Shown in pieces: positions 22,554 through 23,667 of a stretch of 23,667 nt of DNA. Position 1 is the stretch's first letter; each line of letters begins with the position of its first letter. Source of the DNA: Campylobacterales bacterium. GTDB taxonomy: Bacteria > Campylobacterota > Campylobacteria > Campylobacterales > QNZT01. The notes under the pieces were generated by a model. The model saw only the letters and a program-made list of their open reading frames with translations, did not search any database and was not told the origin of the DNA. Made by a program: the position numbers and the translations under genes. The DNA lies in assembly GCA_027081495.1 (NCBI GenBank), contig JALWKJ010000054.1, forward strand, positions 1 through 23,667. Direction: 5' to 3'.

Positions 22554-23213
22554 CTATCCTATCGTCGCATCTTTTGAGCGTTTTTTAAAGTACTCTTTAT
22601 CAACGCCGCAAAGCGGACATTTGCCGGGCGCTTTTTTACCTCTGTGAACATGTCCGCACACTTCGCAAACATACTTCTCTTCTTCACTGCTTTCAAAGAA
22701 CCCCTCATCTATAAGAGCTTGCTTTAACGCAAGATATTCGGCTTCATGCTCAACCTCGACTTTTGCGATAGCGCTAAAGAGTCTGGCTATAGCTTTTTGA
22801 TCCTCTTCTTTTGCGATAGCGGCAAAGTTTGGATACATGATTTCATGTTCGTATTTTTCGCCATCGGCGGCATATTGAAGATTTTTTTGCGTCGTGTCTA
22901 GCTCAATATCGTTTACGAGTTTATTATATGCTTTAAACTCCGCAAAAGCATGATATTTTTCATTAAGGGCGGCTTCTTTGAAAAATCTAGCGATTCTATG
23001 AAGTCCTTCATTTTGGGCGACCTCGGCAAAAAAATCATACTTATTTCTCGCTTGAGACTCGCCGGCAAAAGCTTTCATAAGATTTACGGCCGTTAAATTT
23101 TCGGTTATACACTCCATATCTTCGCCGCAACAAACAAGCGTTCCGCCGCCGACTTTTTGCACCTCTACCTCGTTACCGCATTTATTACATCTATAAGTTT
23201 CATACTCTCTCAT
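22554..23213 (-). CDS. Desulforubrerythrin (N-terminal desulforedoxin, diiron, C-terminal rubredoxin)
   Basis: A 219-residue three-domain protein. Residues 1-38 are a desulforedoxin-like domain with Cys9, Cys12 and the adjacent Cys28-Cys29 (RCNKCGN and LVCCGEDM). The middle is a four-helix ferritin-like diiron domain with glutamates in AFAGESQARNKY, EAALNEKYHAFAE and EVEHEAEYLAL. The C-terminus is a rubredoxin-like domain with CEVCG and CPLCG. This is the layout of Campylobacter jejuni desulforubrerythrin (Rrc, Cj0012c), an NADH-linked peroxide-reducing protein of the cytoplasm. It lies nine bases after a ferritin-like gene, so the two are probably co-transcribed for peroxide and iron defence. 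Confidence 0.93.
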   Translation of the reverse strand: MREYETYRCNKCGNEVEVQKVGGGTLVCCGEDMECITENLTAVNLMKAFAGESQARNKYDFFAEVAQNEGLHRIARFFKEAALNEKYHAFAEFKAYNKLVNDIELDTTQKNLQYAADGEKYEHEIMYPNFAAIAKEEDQKAIARLFSAIAKVEVEHEAEYLALKQALIDEGFFESSEEEKYVCEVCGHVHRGKKAPGKCPLCGVDKEYFKKRSKDATIG

Positions 23214-23222
23214 TGTTTTCCT

Positions 23223-23667
23223 TTAAAGTTTGTTCTTTATACTATCGACAAATTCGGTAATATCATCATGAAGAGCTTGAAGATCTTCTTCATGTTCAAC
23301 CTCATCCGCCAAGATTTCACTCACTATGTCATAAGTTACGATATCTTTATCTTTTGTTATTTCCGCAAGCTCGGAATATGTACTAATAGCGCACTGCTCG
23401 CCTTTTATGGCATCTTGTAAAATAGCAACGACATCAAAGTCATTCGGTGTTTCATATCCGCAGTTTGTATGCGTAAACCAGTCGTTTGGACTAAGAAGAG
23501 GAGTTCCCCCAAGTTGTAAGATTCTATCCGCAACCATATTTGCGTGTCTTAACTCATCGCTCGCATGCTGATCTAATTCAGCTATTGCCGCATCTTTCAT
23601 GATTCCTTTTATCACTTTCGATTCTATAAAATATTGATAATAAGCAAGCCATTCATCGGCATAGGCT
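23223..23667 (-). CDS. Ferritin-like domain protein, N-terminus beyond the right window edge
   Basis: The reading frame is open to the right edge: codons continue upstream of a GTG at 23615 as AYADEWLAYYQYFIESK, which fits a ferritin-like helix, so that GTG is not the start. At least 147 residues are visible. Diiron ligands appear in DELRHANMVADRI, EQCAISTYSELAE and ILADEVEHEEDLQ, giving ExxH pairs on the helices. It looks like a bacterioferritin- or Dps-like member of the ferritin superfamily; no haem-binding Met is obvious. It likely stores or oxidises iron and is followed closely by desulforubrerythrin. Confidence 0.85.
   Translation of the reverse strand, partial: AYADEWLAYYQYFIESKVIKGIMKDAAIAELDQHASDELRHANMVADRILQLGGTPLLSPNDWFTHTNCGYETPNDFDVVAILQDAIKGEQCAISTYSELAEITKDKDIVTYDIVSEILADEVEHEEDLQALHDDITEFVDSIKNKL

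Noticed and set aside
23223..23615. GTG at 23615 as the start of the ferritin-like gene
   Set aside because: The frame continues upstream to the window edge with a sequence that looks like a ferritin helix, so the gene is cut by the edge.

Overview
The window looks like a chromosomal segment of a Campylobacterota (Epsilonproteobacteria) member, most likely a Sulfurimonas/Sulfuricurvum-like autotroph or a close relative. The evidence is a low-to-moderate GC content, a complex I operon in which canonical nuoE and nuoF are replaced by a tiny NuoE-position protein and an FAD/iron-sulfur protein, a desulforubrerythrin of the Campylobacter type, and promoters with a clear TATAAT but little -35. The genus is an inference; no rRNA or tRNA was seen.

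Region 1 (1-13135, minus strand) is a near-complete nuo operon read right to left: nuoA, B, C, D, a 78-aa NuoE-position gene, a 667-aa NuoF-C-terminus/GltD fusion, two tandem nuoG paralogues, nuoH, I, J, K and the first 293 codons of nuoL, which runs off the left edge. Gene junctions are tight, many with ATGA overlaps. The usual FMN/NADH-binding domain is absent, so the electron input module is non-canonical.

Region 2 (13136-15862) holds the nuoA upstream region, a TTG-started AAA+ ATPase and a DUF937 protein with a C-terminal calcium-loop-like motif, both on the minus strand.

Region 3 (15863-21736, plus strand) starts with a YafK-type L,D-transpeptidase lipoprotein. A compact seven-gene operon follows: NosL-like protein, an 84-codon membrane-anchored protein that seems to start at ACG, a MacB/FtsX-type permease, a LolD-type ATPase, a polytopic protein with Cys motifs, a second divergent NosL-like protein and a SafE-type membrane protein. 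No nosZ or nosD is present. The set suggests extracytoplasmic copper or cofactor handling for a periplasmic or membrane cuproenzyme. The operon is preceded by a TATAAT box, a tandem TTAACACA repeat and a 12-bp-stem leader hairpin with a U tract.

Region 4 (21737-22108) is intergenic and holds a striking 272-bp composite inverted-repeat element. It has 35-nt outer arms (32/35 paired) enclosing two long hairpins, one capped by a C(UACG)G tetraloop, and ends three bases before the ribosome binding site of a rhodanese gene. It may be a structured 5' leader RNA or a MITE-like element.

Region 5 (22109-23667) has the rhodanese, a convergent terminator, and a minus-strand pair of a ferritin-like protein (cut by the right edge) and desulforubrerythrin, which suits peroxide and iron defence.
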